Positions 1 through 8,419 of a stretch of 64,000 nt of DNA are shown piece after piece (the first letter of the stretch is position 1; every line of letters starts with the position of its first letter). The translations under genes and the position numbers were made by a program. The notes beneath the pieces were generated by a model. It was not told the origin of the DNA and ran no database searches. It worked only from the letters and a program-made list of their open reading frames with translations. Source of the stretch: Lysobacter sp. cf310. Its GTDB lineage: Bacteria; Pseudomonadota; Gammaproteobacteria; Xanthomonadales; Xanthomonadaceae. Where the stretch lies: positions 916,328-980,327 of the forward strand of contig NZ_FOSS01000001.1 in assembly GCF_900114355.1 (NCBI RefSeq). Direction: 5' to 3'.

Positions 1-975
1 GCCGCGCTGGCCCAGGGCCAGGCGATCGCCGCCGGCGTCGCCTTCGCGCGCGAGCTGGGCAACCTGCCGCCGAACGTGTGCAACCCGGCCTACCTGGCCG
101 AGCAGGCGCAGACCTTCGCCGCGCGCTTCCCGACCACCAGCTGCGAAGTGCTGGACCGCGCGCAGATGCAGGAACTGGGCATGGGCTCGCTGCTCGCGGT
201 GGCGCGCGGCTCGGCCAACCCGCCCAAGCTGATCGTGCTCAAGTACAACAACGGCGGCGACGCCAAGCCCTACGTGCTGGTCGGCAAGGGCATCACCTTC
301 GATACCGGCGGCATCAACCTGAAGGTTCAGGGCGGCATCGAGGAAATGAAGTTCGACATGTGCGGCGCGGCCACCGTGATGGGCAGCTTCGTGTCCGCGG
401 TCGGCATGCAGCTGCCGATCAACCTGGTGGTGGTGGTGCCGGCGGTGGAGAACATGCCCGACGCCGACGCCTACCGCCCCTCCGACGTGCTCACCAGCAT
501 GTCCGGCAAGACCATCGAAGTCGGCAACACCGACGCCGAGGGCCGCCTGATCCTGTGCGACGCGCTGACCTATGCGCAGCGTTTCGAGCCGCAGGCCCTG
601 CTCGACGTGGCCACCCTCACCGGCGCCTGCGTGGTCGCGCTGGGCAAGTACGCCAGCGGCCTGATGAGCAAGGACGACGACCTCGCCGCCGAGCTGCTCG
701 GCGCCGGCGAGCAGGTGTTCGACCGCGCCTGGCGCCTGCCGCTGTGGGACGAGTACCAGACCCAGCTGGAATCCAGCTTCGCCGACGTCTACAACATCGG
801 CGGCCGCTGGGCCGGCGCGATCACCGCCGGCTGCTTCCTGGCCCGCTTCACCGAAGGCCAGCGTTGGGCGCACCTGGATATCGCCGGCGTGGCCAACGAC
901 GAGGGCAAGCGCGGCCTGGCGACCGGCCGTCCGGTCGGCCTGCTGAGCCAGTGGCTGCTCGAGCGCGCGGCCTGA
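1..975 (+). CDS. pepA: Leucyl aminopeptidase, C-terminal part (M17 family)
   Basis: Cytosolic two-metal exopeptidase that removes N-terminal residues, especially Leu, from peptides. The window opens inside the gene, so the start lies upstream of base 1 and about 324 C-terminal residues are visible. They hold the catalytic domain: [10 protein letters not shown] at 283-312, carrying metal and catalytic residues, the FDMCGAA stretch just after it, and the family signature NTDAEGRL at 526-549. The N-terminal domain is not visible. holC starts 19 bp after the stop and valS follows, an order common in gammaproteobacteria, so the three may share transcripts. The assignment is secure because the signature is intact. 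Confidence 0.95.
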   Translation, partial: AALAQGQAIAAGVAFARELGNLPPNVCNPAYLAEQAQTFAARFPTTSCEVLDRAQMQELGMGSLLAVARGSANPPKLIVLKYNNGGDAKPYVLVGKGITFDTGGINLKVQGGIEEMKFDMCGAATVMGSFVSAVGMQLPINLVVVVPAVENMPDADAYRPSDVLTSMSGKTIEVGNTDAEGRLILCDALTYAQRFEPQALLDVATLTGACVVALGKYASGLMSKDDDLAAELLGAGEQVFDRAWRLPLWDEYQTQLESSFADVYNIGGRWAGAITAGCFLARFTEGQRWAHLDIAGVANDEGKRGLATGRPVGLLSQWLLERAA

Positions 976-994
976 GCCCGCCGGATCGCATCGG

Positions 995-1420
995 GTGCCG
1001 CGCGCCGACTTCTATCTGATCACCACCGCGCGGTTCCGCGAGGAACCGCTGCGCCTGGTGAGCGAACTGGCGCGCAAGGCGTTCGACGCCGGCCTGCCGA
1101 CCCTGATCCTGGCCCGCGATGCGGCCCAGGCCGAGGCCCTGGACGATCTGCTGTGGGACATGGGCGACGACGTCTTCATCCCGCACCAGATCGCCGGCGC
1201 CGACGTCGACGAGGAGGAGGCCGACGTGCTGATCAGCGCGCCGGACGCCGACGCGGCGATGCGCCCGCTGGTCATCAACCTGCGCGACGACGCCGTCCAG
1301 GGCAGCTTCGATCGCGTGCTGGAAGTGGTGCCCGCCGATGCCGAAGCGCGAGGCCCGCTGCGCGAGCGTTGGAAGCAGTACCAGTCGCGCGGCTTCGACC
1401 TGAAAAAGCACGACATGTGA
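995..1420 (+). CDS. holC: DNA polymerase III chi subunit
   Basis: Chi is the clamp-loader accessory subunit that pairs with psi and contacts SSB during replication. The 141-residue product has the family length and layout: an ADFYLI opening strand, a central LILARDAAQAEALDDLLW segment, the FIPHQIAG stretch and the C-terminal RWKQYQSRGFDLKKHD end. The start is GTG at 995, 19 bp after pepA, and no better ATG lies at the head of the frame. Position between pepA and valS matches the usual holC neighbourhood. A candidate partner, a diverged psi subunit, lies on the other strand at 6378-6761. Confidence 0.9.
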   Translation: MPRADFYLITTARFREEPLRLVSELARKAFDAGLPTLILARDAAQAEALDDLLWDMGDDVFIPHQIAGADVDEEEADVLISAPDADAAMRPLVINLRDDAVQGSFDRVLEVVPADAEARGPLRERWKQYQSRGFDLKKHDM

Positions 1421-1534
1421 CACCCGCCGCCCTCGTCCGCGAGGGCGGTGCGCACCGGGAAGCCGTCGCGCTCCCGCCCCACCCCGCTCCGCATCCGGAA
1501 CGGGGCGCCGATCCGCCTTATATCGATTGATGCC

Positions 1535-4500
1535 ATGACCGACACCCTCGCCTCCAGCTACGACCCCAAACAGTTCGAAGCCCGCCTGTACGCGCAATGG
1601 GAGAGCAGCGGCGTATTCCAGCCGCACGGCGAGGGTCCGGCGTACACGATCCTGCTGCCGCCGCCCAACGTGACCGGCACCCTGCACATGGGCCACGCCT
1701 TCCAGCACACCCTGCAGGACGCGCTGATCCGCTATTACCGCATGCGCGGCTATCGCACCCTGTGGCAGATGGGCACCGACCATGCCGGCATCGCGACGGA
1801 AATGGTGGTCGGCCGCAACCTCGCCCTCGAAGGCAAGGGCGAGACCCGCGATTCGCTGGGCCGCGACAAGTTCATCGAAAAGGTGTGGGCCTGGAAGCAG
1901 CAGTCCGGCGGCACCATCGAGCGGCAGATGCGCCGGCTGGGCGCCAGCGGCGACTGGTCGCGCAGCGTGTTCACCATGGATCCGATGGCCTCGGAGGCGA
2001 TCACCGAAGCCTTCGTGCGCCTGCACGAGAAGGGGCTGATCTACCGCGGCCAGCGCCTGGTCAACTGGGACCCTGTGCTGAAGACCGCGATCTCCGACCT
2101 GGAGGTGGCCAACGAGGAAGAGAACGGCCACATGTGGTCGATCCGCTATCCCTTGGCCGACGGCGCGAGCTACGAGTATGTCGAGCGCGACGCCGACGGC
2201 AACGAAATCCTGCGCGAGATCCGCGATTACGTCGTGGTCGCCACCACCCGCCCGGAAACCATGCTGGGCGACACCGCGGTGATGGTGCACCCCGAGGACG
2301 AACGCTACACCGCGATCCATGGCAGGTTCGTCGATCTGCCGCTGACCGGCCGCCGTATCCCCGTCATCACCGACAGTTACGTCGACCGCGCCTTCGGCAC
2401 CGGCGTGGTCAAGGTCACGCCCGCCCACGACGCCAACGACTACGCGGTGGGCCAGCGCCATTCGCTGCTGTCGATCAACATCTTCGCGCCGGATGCGTCG
2501 GTCTGGACGACCACGGGCCCGACCGCGCTCAAGCACGTGCTGTCGTCCGCCGATCCGAATTTCACCAAGATCGCCCCTGATAGCTGCACGCCGCAGCAGA
2601 CTCAGTACATGGACGATTTCTCCTTGTTCACCGAACAAGGCATGACGGCGATCGTCGAAAAGTACATCCCGGCCGCGTATCGGGGCCTGGACCGCTTCGA
2701 AGCGCGCAAGATCATCGTCGCGGATCTGGATGTCGCGGAACTGCTGATCGAGGTCAAACCGCATCGCCTGCAGGTGCCGCGCGGCGATCGCAGCGGCCAG
2801 GTGATCGAGCCCTATCTGACCGACCAGTGGTTCGTGAAGATGGACAGCCTGGCCCAGCGCGGACTCGAACTCGTCGAGTCGGGCGAAGTGAAGTTCGTCC
2901 CGGCGAACTGGATCAACACCTACCGCCATTGGCTGGAGAACATCCAGGACTGGACGATTTCGCGCCAGCTCTGGTGGGGCCATCGCATCCCCGCCTGGAC
3001 CGTTCGCTCGGGCGAGGCGGATTTCACGCTGCTCATCGGCGAGGTGGTCGCCCGCACCGAAGCGGAAGCCGCGCTGTCCGCTCACGCAAAGCTGCTGCGC
3101 GCGCTCGGCCAGGACCACTACGAGAAGATCAAGGATCGCATCGAGCTGGTGCAGGACCCGGATGTGCTGGAAACCTGGTTCTCCTCGGCCATGTTCCCGT
3201 TCAGCACGCAGGGTTGGCCGAACGAAGACAAGATGGGCGAACTGGGCTTCGACATCGCGCTGCCGACCAGCGTGCTGGTGACCGGCTTCGACATCATCTT
3301 CTTCTGGGTCGCGCGCATGATCATGATGACCGACGAGCTGGTCGGCCGCGTGCCGTTCCGCGACGTCTACATCACGGGTCTGGTCCGCGACAAGGATGGC
3401 CAGAAGATGTCGAAGTCGAAGGGCAACATTCTCGACCCGCTGGACATCATCGACGGCATCACCGCCGAGGCCCTGGTCGCCAAGCGCACCACCGGCCTGA
3501 TGAAGCCGCAGGACGCGCCCAAGATCGAAAAGGCCACGCGCAAGGAATTCCCCGACGGCATCCCGGCCTTCGGCGCCGACGCGCTGCGCTTCACCATGAC
3601 CGCGCTGGCCGGCCCCGGCCGCGACATCAAGTTCGACCTCGGCCGCGCCGAGGGCTACAAAAACTTCTGCAACAAGCTGTGGAACGCGACCCGCTTCGTG
3701 CTGATGAACACCGAGGGCGCCAGCTTCAACGGCGCGCCGGAGCCCAAGACCGACGCCGAGCGCTGGATCCTGGCGCGCCTGGCCCAGGTCGCGGCCGAGG
3801 CCGAGACCCAGTTCGCCGCCTACCGTTTCGACCTGCTCGCGCAGGCGCTGTACGAGTTCGCCTGGAACGAGTTCTGCGACTGGTTCGTGGAGCTGGCCAA
3901 GCCGGCCCTGCTGGGCGAGGATCTCGACGCCGCGAACAGCACCCGCCACACCCTGCTGTACGTGCTCGAGCGGCTGTTGTCGCTGCTGCACCCGCTCACC
4001 CCGTTCGTGACCGAGGAGCTGTGGCAGCAGGTCGCGCCGCGCCTGGGCATCGCCGGGGACACGATCATGCTGCGGCCCTACCCGCGGGCCACGGATTTCG
4101 GTGCCGACTACGCCGGCGCCGAAGCCGACGTCGAGTGGCTGAAGGCGATGGTCAGCGCGTTGCGCAAGATCCGCAGCGAGCTCAACGTGGCGCCGTCCAA
4201 GACCGTCGTGCTGTTGCTGTGCGGCGGCGGCGACAGCGACCGCGCGCGCGCCGCGCGCTTCGACTCGCAGCTGCGCTTCCTGACCCGCCTGGAGCGCGTC
4301 GAGGCGCTGGCCGCCGACGCCGAAACGCCGGCCGCCGCGACCGGCGTGGTCGGCGATCTGACCCTGCTGGTACCGCTGGAAGGCCTGGTCGATCTGGACG
4401 CCGAGCGCACCCGCCTGGACAAGGAGATCAAGCGCGTCGACGGCGAGATCGGCAAGTGCGAGAACAAGCTGTCCAGCGAGACCTTCGTCCAGAACGCACC

Positions 4501-4591
4501 GCCCGCCGTGGTCGAACAGGAGCGCAAGCGCCTGGCCGACTGGCGCGCGCAGCGCGAAGCCCTGCAGGCGCAGCGCGCGAAGCTGGGTTGA
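1535..4591 (+). CDS. valS: Valyl-tRNA synthetase
   Basis: Class I synthetase that charges tRNA-Val and edits mischarged threonine; cytosolic and essential. The HIGH-type motif is in [15 protein letters not shown] near residue 40, the KMSKS loop is in [10 protein letters not shown] (bases about 3400-3430), and the C-terminal 80 residues form the expected coiled coil rich in Arg, Lys and Glu. The ATG at 1535 is chosen because the protein then opens with the normal [10 protein letters not shown] head; the frame is open upstream to 1448 but that extension is Arg/Pro-rich and unlike the family. At 1018 residues it is longer than the E. coli protein (951). Part of the excess is a diverged stretch at about 2480-2680 in the editing domain. 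Confidence 0.95.
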   Translation: MTDTLASSYDPKQFEARLYAQWESSGVFQPHGEGPAYTILLPPPNVTGTLHMGHAFQHTLQDALIRYYRMRGYRTLWQMGTDHAGIATEMVVGRNLALEGKGETRDSLGRDKFIEKVWAWKQQSGGTIERQMRRLGASGDWSRSVFTMDPMASEAITEAFVRLHEKGLIYRGQRLVNWDPVLKTAISDLEVANEEENGHMWSIRYPLADGASYEYVERDADGNEILREIRDYVVVATTRPETMLGDTAVMVHPEDERYTAIHGRFVDLPLTGRRIPVITDSYVDRAFGTGVVKVTPAHDANDYAVGQRHSLLSINIFAPDASVWTTTGPTALKHVLSSADPNFTKIAPDSCTPQQTQYMDDFSLFTEQGMTAIVEKYIPAAYRGLDRFEARKIIVADLDVAELLIEVKPHRLQVPRGDRSGQVIEPYLTDQWFVKMDSLAQRGLELVESGEVKFVPANWINTYRHWLENIQDWTISRQLWWGHRIPAWTVRSGEADFTLLIGEVVARTEAEAALSAHAKLLRALGQDHYEKIKDRIELVQDPDVLETWFSSAMFPFSTQGWPNEDKMGELGFDIALPTSVLVTGFDIIFFWVARMIMMTDELVGRVPFRDVYITGLVRDKDGQKMSKSKGNILDPLDIIDGITAEALVAKRTTGLMKPQDAPKIEKATRKEFPDGIPAFGADALRFTMTALAGPGRDIKFDLGRAEGYKNFCNKLWNATRFVLMNTEGASFNGAPEPKTDAERWILARLAQVAAEAETQFAAYRFDLLAQALYEFAWNEFCDWFVELAKPALLGEDLDAANSTRHTLLYVLERLLSLLHPLTPFVTEELWQQVAPRLGIAGDTIMLRPYPRATDFGADYAGAEADVEWLKAMVSALRKIRSELNVAPSKTVVLLLCGGGDSDRARAARFDSQLRFLTRLERVEALAADAETPAAATGVVGDLTLLVPLEGLVDLDAERTRLDKEIKRVDGEIGKCENKLSSETFVQNAPPAVVEQERKRLADWRAQREALQAQRAKLG

Positions 4592-4616
4592 CGACGCGCG
4601 CATTGCGAGCGCGCGC

Positions 4617-4698
4617 GTAGGGTGCGGTAAGCCATAGGCGCACCGCACCGACGTTGGTCCGGCGACAGGACGATGGTGCGGTTGTCACCGCACCCTAC
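4617..4698. repeat. Short palindromic element with GTAG end (second family)
   Basis: An 82-bp element just after valS bounded by a perfect 11-bp inverted repeat: GTAGGGTGCGG at 4617-4627 and CCGCACCCTAC at 4688-4698. The left arm continues into GTAAGCC and CGCACCGCACC, a second internal inverted motif. It carries no ORF of its own. The sequence differs from the five-copy array just downstream, so it looks like a separate family of REP-like elements, although both begin with GTAG. Confidence 0.75.
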
Positions 4699-4786
4699 GG
4701 CCGCGGCATGCGCGGGCAAAGCATCGCGGCTTACGCCGCTCCCACAGGAAGCGCGCGCCTGCGTCGCGGCTCGGCTCTGCTTCGGG

Positions 4787-5301
4787 GTAGGAGCGGCGTA
4801 AGCCGCGACCGCGAAACTTCGGCCACGACGTGGTCGCGGCTTGCGCCGCTCCTACAGGAAGCGTGCGGCTGCGTCGCGGATGGGTTTTGCTTCGGGGTAG
4901 GAGCGGCGCAAGCCGCGACCGCGAAGCTTCGGCCACGACGCGGTCGCGGCTTGCGCCGCTCCTACAGGAAGCGTACGGCCGCGTCGCGAGGATGGGTTTT
5001 GCTTTGGGGTAGGAGCGGCGCAAGCCGCGACCGCGAAACTTCGGCCACGACGTGGTCGCGGCTTGCGCCGCTCCTGCAGGAAGCGCGCGGCCGTGTCGCG
5101 AGGATGGGTTTTGCTTCGGGGTAGGAGCGGCGTGAGCCGCGACCGCGAAGCTTCGGCCACGACGCGGTCGCGGCTTGCGCCGCTCCTACAGGAAGCGTGC
5201 GGCCGCGTCGCGGATGGGTTTTGCTTTGGGGTAGGAGCGGCGCAAGCCGCGACCGCGAAGCTTCGGCCACGACGTGGTCGCGGCTTACGCCGCTCCTACA
5301 G
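4787..5301. repeat. Tandem array of five GTAG-ended REP-like palindromes
   Basis: Five near-identical 71-bp palindromes lie at 4787-4857, 4897-4967, 5009-5079, 5121-5191 and 5231-5301. Start-to-start spacing is 110-112 bp. Each begins GTAGGAGCGGCG(C/T)AAGCCGCGACC (one copy has GTGAGCC), has a short centre containing CTTCGGCCACGACG, and ends with the reverse complement arm GGTCGCGGCTTGCGCCGCTCCTAC. Spacers of about 40 bp are also repeated (AGGAAGCGTGCGGCC, then GATGGGTTTTGCTT). A lone right arm sits just upstream at about 4721-4747. The form resembles the SMAG/REP elements known from Stenotrophomonas and relatives. The array could fold into five strong hairpins after valS; no tyrosine transposase of the RAYT type is in the window. 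Confidence 0.9.
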
Positions 5302-5343
5302 GAAGCGTGCGGCCGGGTCGCAAGGATGGGCTTTGTTTGGGCC

Positions 5344-5376
5344 GTAGCGGGCGGTAAGCCGCAGGCGCACCTCACG
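5344..5376. repeat. Degenerate copy of the second GTAG element
   Basis: GTAGCGGGCGGTAAGCC followed by CAGGCGCACCTCAC matches, with several changes, the left part of the element at 4617-4650. It lies between the five-copy array and the stop of the next reverse-strand gene. Its presence on the far side of the array suggests the whole 4.6-5.4 kb gap is a landing field for such elements. Confidence 0.55.
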
Positions 5377-5411
5377 GATGCCACCATCACGCGGAAGGCG
5401 ATCGCCAAGGC

Positions 5412-5882
5412 CTAGAACGCGATACCCGTTTCCTCGACCACGTCCTGCGCTTCGCGCGCCAGCACCTCGCGTGCGAACGTTTGCGGATCGAGCAGGGCCA
5501 GCTCGCAGGCCGCGTCGGGGTTGGCGAGCGCGATCACCGCGCCTTGCAGGGACACGTAGCTGGGCCGGCGCGAGGCACGCGCGCCCTTGGCGACATAGGC
5601 CGCTTCGTGGCCGCGCAACACCACCGCGTCGCCGCCCTTGGCCTGTGCCGCTCGCGCCAGCTTGTCGAAGGCCAGACGATAGTCGACCGGGGACGGACGC
5701 ATGCCCGTGCGCAGGTTGGGCGCCTTCTCGCCCAGCGTCACCGACACCTGGCCCAGCCGCCTGTGCGCGCAGGTCGGCGCCGAGGTCAGCAGGCGCACGC
5801 CGGGCGCCGGCTCGGACGCCGACGCGGGCGCCAGCGCCAAACCGGCCAGCAGCCACGCAAGGGGCCATGGTGCCGGCCGCAT
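5412..5882 (-). CDS. Secreted protein of unknown function, possibly RcsF/YbjQ-like fold
   Basis: A 156-residue protein with a clear signal peptide: Met-Arg-Pro head, hydrophobic WLLAGLALAPASA, likely cut before SEP. The mature part has one early Cys (TCAHRRLG) and one late Cys (AACELAL). A middle segment, AFDKLARAAQAKGGDAVVLRG, resembles the helix-strand core of YbjQ/RcsF-type domains, but this is weak. It starts 4 bp after rimI on the same strand, so it is likely the last gene of the pssA-holD-rimI operon. I do not recognise a function. Confidence 0.7.
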   Translation of the reverse strand: MRPAPWPLAWLLAGLALAPASASEPAPGVRLLTSAPTCAHRRLGQVSVTLGEKAPNLRTGMRPSPVDYRLAFDKLARAAQAKGGDAVVLRGHEAAYVAKGARASRRPSYVSLQGAVIALANPDAACELALLDPQTFAREVLAREAQDVVEETGIAF

Positions 5883-5886
5883 TCGC

Positions 5887-6381
5887 TCAGCCTTCGTCCG
5901 CCAACAATTCCATCGCCATCACCAGCGCGTCCTCGCGGCCGTCGCGGGCCGGGTAATAGCGCGGGCGGCGGCCGATCTCGTTGAAGCCTTCGGCGTGGTA
6001 GAGCGCGATCGCACCCGGATTGGACGGGCGCACTTCCAGGAACACGCGCTGCGCGCCGCGCCCGCGCGCGATCTGCAGCAGCGCGTGCAGCAGGCGGCGG
6101 CCGTAGCCGTGGCCCTGCTGCTCCGGGGCCACGCAGACATTGAGGATGTGGGCCTCGCCGGCGGCCAGGCTCATCAGGAAATAGCCCAGGATGCGGTCCT
6201 TGCGGTACAGCACCCAGGACGGGTAATCGGCGCGCAGGCAGTCGCGGAAAATGCCCAGCGTCCAGGGGAATTCGTAGGCGCGGATCTCGATCGCGTGGAC
6301 CGCGTCCAGATCCTCCTCGCGCATCGGCCGGAGCGCGGCGGCCGGAGAATCGCGGTCGACGTCGGCGGCCAATGCGCTCAT
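5887..6381 (-). CDS. rimI: Ribosomal protein S18 alanine N-acetyltransferase
   Basis: GNAT-fold enzyme that acetylates the N-terminal alanine of ribosomal protein S18 using acetyl-CoA. The 164-residue protein has the AIEIRAYEFPWT entry segment, the acetyl-CoA loop in VAPEQQGHGYGRRLL, and the EVRPSNPGAIALYHAEGF C-terminal motif typical of RimI. The ATG at 6381 is chosen because it overlaps the stop of the upstream gene in an ATGA junction; the frame is open to 6420 but that extension is Ala/Pro-rich. The gene sits directly after a holD-like gene, the same order as holD-rimI in E. coli. Confidence 0.9.
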   Translation of the reverse strand: MSALAADVDRDSPAAALRPMREEDLDAVHAIEIRAYEFPWTLGIFRDCLRADYPSWVLYRKDRILGYFLMSLAAGEAHILNVCVAPEQQGHGYGRRLLHALLQIARGRGAQRVFLEVRPSNPGAIALYHAEGFNEIGRRPRYYPARDGREDALVMAMELLADEG

Positions 6382-6761
6382 GGGCGGGAGCCTCGCCGCA
6401 GGCTGCGCAACAGCGGCCACAGGGCGCGCTTGGCGGCCGGATAGCCGCGCAGGGTGGCGGCGTCGTACAGGCTCAGCACGGCCTCATCGGGCGCCGCATC
6501 GGGGCGGCGGCCGGCCGCGCGCAGCACCGCGCGCAGCAGGGCGTCGTCGGCGCGCGCGGCGGCGGTCGGCGCGCGTTCGACGGGACGCTCCGGCGCGCGT
6601 TCTGCCGTGGGTGCGCGCAACTCGGCGCGCGCGCGCTCGGGCGCGGCCGGCGCTTCCGCGCGCGGCGGCGGCGGCGCTTCCGGCGCGGTCGACGCCAGCG
6701 CCAGCGCCGGGTGGCCCAGCGCCTGCAGCCACTCGCGTTGTTGCGCGCTCCACAAACTCAC
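6378..6761 (-). CDS. holD: Putative DNA polymerase III psi subunit (diverged HolD)
   Basis: A 127-residue Ala/Pro-rich protein starting at GTG 6761, which overlaps the stop of pssA (GTGA) and ends in an ATGA overlap with rimI. The start SLWSAQQREWLQALGHPAL resembles the chi-binding N-terminal helix of psi, and the tail ATLRGYPAAKRALWPLLR parallels the E. coli segment ending NPTARAALWQQI. The middle (residues about 25-70) is low-complexity Pro/Ala/Arg. Direct linkage to rimI is the strongest support, since holD-rimI is a conserved pair. Without the context it would be called hypothetical. A structural match to psi or binding to HolC would settle it. Confidence 0.6.
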   Translation of the reverse strand: MSLWSAQQREWLQALGHPALALASTAPEAPPPPRAEAPAAPERARAELRAPTAERAPERPVERAPTAAARADDALLRAVLRAAGRRPDAAPDEAVLSLYDAATLRGYPAAKRALWPLLRSLRRGSRP

Positions 6762-7537
6762 GTGGCGGTCCCCGTGTCGGCCGGCGGCAGCCGGCGCGCG
6801 CGCCGGTACAGCGCGTAGACCGGGCCGGACAAGGCATACGGCGCGAAGATCAGCAGCAGCACGCTGGGCGGGTCGATCGCGATCGCGATCACCACCACCA
6901 CCACCACCAGGATCGCCAGGAACGGCACCCGGTCGTGCTTGGGGCCGCCGCCCTTGAAGCTGAAATAGCGCAGCCGGCTGACCATCAGCAGGCCGGCGAT
7001 CACGGTCACGGCCAGGGCGACGTAGCGCAGCTCGTCGCCGGTCCAGCCCAGTTCGTCGCAGGTCCATACGAAACTGGCGACCAGGCCCGCCGCGGCCGGG
7101 CTGGCCAGGCCGATGAACCAGCGCTTGTCGACCTGGCCGACCTGGGAATTGAAGCGCGCCAGCCGCAGCGCGGCGCAGGCGGCGTACAGGAAGGCGGCGA
7201 TCCAGCCGATCTTGCCCGGCATCGGACCGTCGTGCTTCATCGCCTCCAGCGCCCAGTGGTACATCACCAACGAGGGCGCCAGGCCGAAGCTGATCAGGTC
7301 GGCCAGGGAGTCGTACTGGACCCCGAATTCGCTCTGGGTATTGGTCAGGCGCGCGACCCGGCCGTCGACGCCGTCCAGGATCGCGGCGATGAAGATCGCG
7401 ATGCAGGCGTCGCCATACCGGCCCTGGGTGGCCGAGATGATGGCGTAGAAGCCGGCGAACAGGCCGCCGGTGGTGAACAAATTGGGCAGCAAATAAATGC
7501 CGCGTCCGCGCGGTCGAGGCGTAGGCGTAGGTTCCAT
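6758..7537 (-). CDS. pssA: CDP-diacylglycerol--serine O-phosphatidyltransferase
   Basis: Inner-membrane enzyme that makes phosphatidylserine from CDP-diacylglycerol and serine, the first step toward phosphatidylethanolamine. The 259-residue protein has the CDP-alcohol phosphotransferase motif spread over LDGVDGRVARL...SEFGVQYDSLADLISFGLAPS, with all the Asp residues in place. Several membrane helices follow, including a Val/Ile-rich stretch (ILVVVVVVIAIAI). The ATG at 7537 opens MEPTPTPRPRGRGIYLLPN; PNLFT is the usual start of this subfamily. It heads a four-gene reverse operon with overlapping start/stop codons and is divergent from the DUF4124 gene at 7646. Confidence 0.93.
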   Translation of the reverse strand: MEPTPTPRPRGRGIYLLPNLFTTGGLFAGFYAIISATQGRYGDACIAIFIAAILDGVDGRVARLTNTQSEFGVQYDSLADLISFGLAPSLVMYHWALEAMKHDGPMPGKIGWIAAFLYAACAALRLARFNSQVGQVDKRWFIGLASPAAAGLVASFVWTCDELGWTGDELRYVALAVTVIAGLLMVSRLRYFSFKGGGPKHDRVPFLAILVVVVVVIAIAIDPPSVLLLIFAPYALSGPVYALYRRARRLPPADTGTAT

Positions 7538-7645
7538 AACGGAAGTGTAGCGCTTGCCTGCGCGCCGGCACGGTGCTGCAATCGGCATTCCCCCTGTAGT
7601 CCCCCTACCCGCCACCGTCCAGCACCGACCTGCCCGGAGCCGACC

Positions 7646-8080
7646 ATGCCCTGCCCGACCCGCATTCCCACCCCCCGTCCGTCGCGCCACGCGTGGCTGG
7701 CCGCCGCCCTGCTGGCGCTGGCCCTGCCGGCCGCCGCGGGCGAGGTCTACCAGTGGAAGGACGCCAACGGCGTCACCCACTACTCCGACTCGCCGCCGGC
7801 CAACCAGGGCAACGTCAAGGGCCGCCAGATCCAGCACAAGACCGGCGCGCCCTCGGTGACCCAGGCCAAGCCGACCGAAAGCGCCGAATGCACCACCGCG
7901 CGCAGCAACCTCAAGCAGCTGCAGAGCAACGCCCCGATCGGCCTGGACACCGACAAGGACGGCAAGGCCGATTCCGCCTTCACGCCGGAGCAGCGCGCCG
8001 CCCAGGTCAAGCTGGCCGAGGCCTCGATCGCCGCCTATTGCAAGCCGGCCGTCGCCGCCGCCGCTGCCCAACAGATGTAA
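7646..8080 (+). CDS. DUF4124 domain secreted protein
   Basis: A 144-residue exported protein. Residues about 17-33 form a signal peptide (WLAAALLALALPAAAG), followed at once by EVYQWKDANGVTHYSDSPP, the hallmark of DUF4124, a small beta domain common in proteobacterial periplasmic proteins. The rest is charged, with two Cys (ECTTARS and YCKPA) that could pair, and an LDTDKDGKAD stretch that looks like a calcium loop. No enzymatic role is known for the domain. It lies 4 bp before a second, smaller DUF4124 gene, so the two are probably co-transcribed. Confidence 0.8.
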   Translation: MPCPTRIPTPRPSRHAWLAAALLALALPAAAGEVYQWKDANGVTHYSDSPPANQGNVKGRQIQHKTGAPSVTQAKPTESAECTTARSNLKQLQSNAPIGLDTDKDGKADSAFTPEQRAAQVKLAEASIAAYCKPAVAAAAAQQM

Positions 8081-8084
8081 GCCG

Positions 8085-8348
8085 ATGAAACTGGGCTGGG
8101 CCATCGTCGCGGGCATCGTGCTCGGCGCTGGCCTGGCCTGGTGGGCCGCTCGCGACGAGCCGGCCCCGACCCGCCGGGCCCAGGCCGACGCCCGGGCCCG
8201 CGCCGAGGCCGCCGAGCCGCCGCTGTACCGCTGGCGCGACGCCTCCGGCCAGCTCCATGTCGGCGAACGCCCGCCCAAGGGCCTGCCTTACCAGCGCGTG
8301 GCGCGGGCGCCGCAGGCCGGCATCGAAGTCCACGGCGACCGCGACTGA
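8085..8348 (+). CDS. Small membrane-anchored DUF4124 protein
   Basis: An 87-residue protein beginning with a membrane segment ([19 protein letters not shown]) with no clear cleavage site, then an Ala/Arg linker and a short DUF4124-like motif, [20 protein letters not shown]. It follows the larger DUF4124 gene after only 4 bp and precedes proS by 71 bp. The pair looks like a duplication in which this copy kept only the core motif and an N-terminal anchor. Function unknown. Confidence 0.75.
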   Translation: MKLGWAIVAGIVLGAGLAWWAARDEPAPTRRAQADARARAEAAEPPLYRWRDASGQLHVGERPPKGLPYQRVARAPQAGIEVHGDRD

Positions 8349-8419
8349 ACCGGCGCATTCGCGCGACGAGCGCGCGCACGGCAGAATGGGGGTTCCCCTC
8401 CGGTTTCGAATTCCCGCCG

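Noticed and set aside
1448..1534. Longer N-terminus for valS
   Set aside because: The added 29 residues are Arg/Pro-rich and unlike any ValS start; ATG 1535 gives the family head.
848..4648. Very long reverse-strand open frame opposite valS
   Set aside because: High GC keeps antisense frames open. Its product is rich in Arg, Gly, His and Val in low-complexity order, with no family motif, while valS on the other strand is certain.
4787..5301. CRISPR array
   Set aside because: Units are palindromes of about 71 bp with repeated, not unique, 40-bp spacers, and there are no cas genes.
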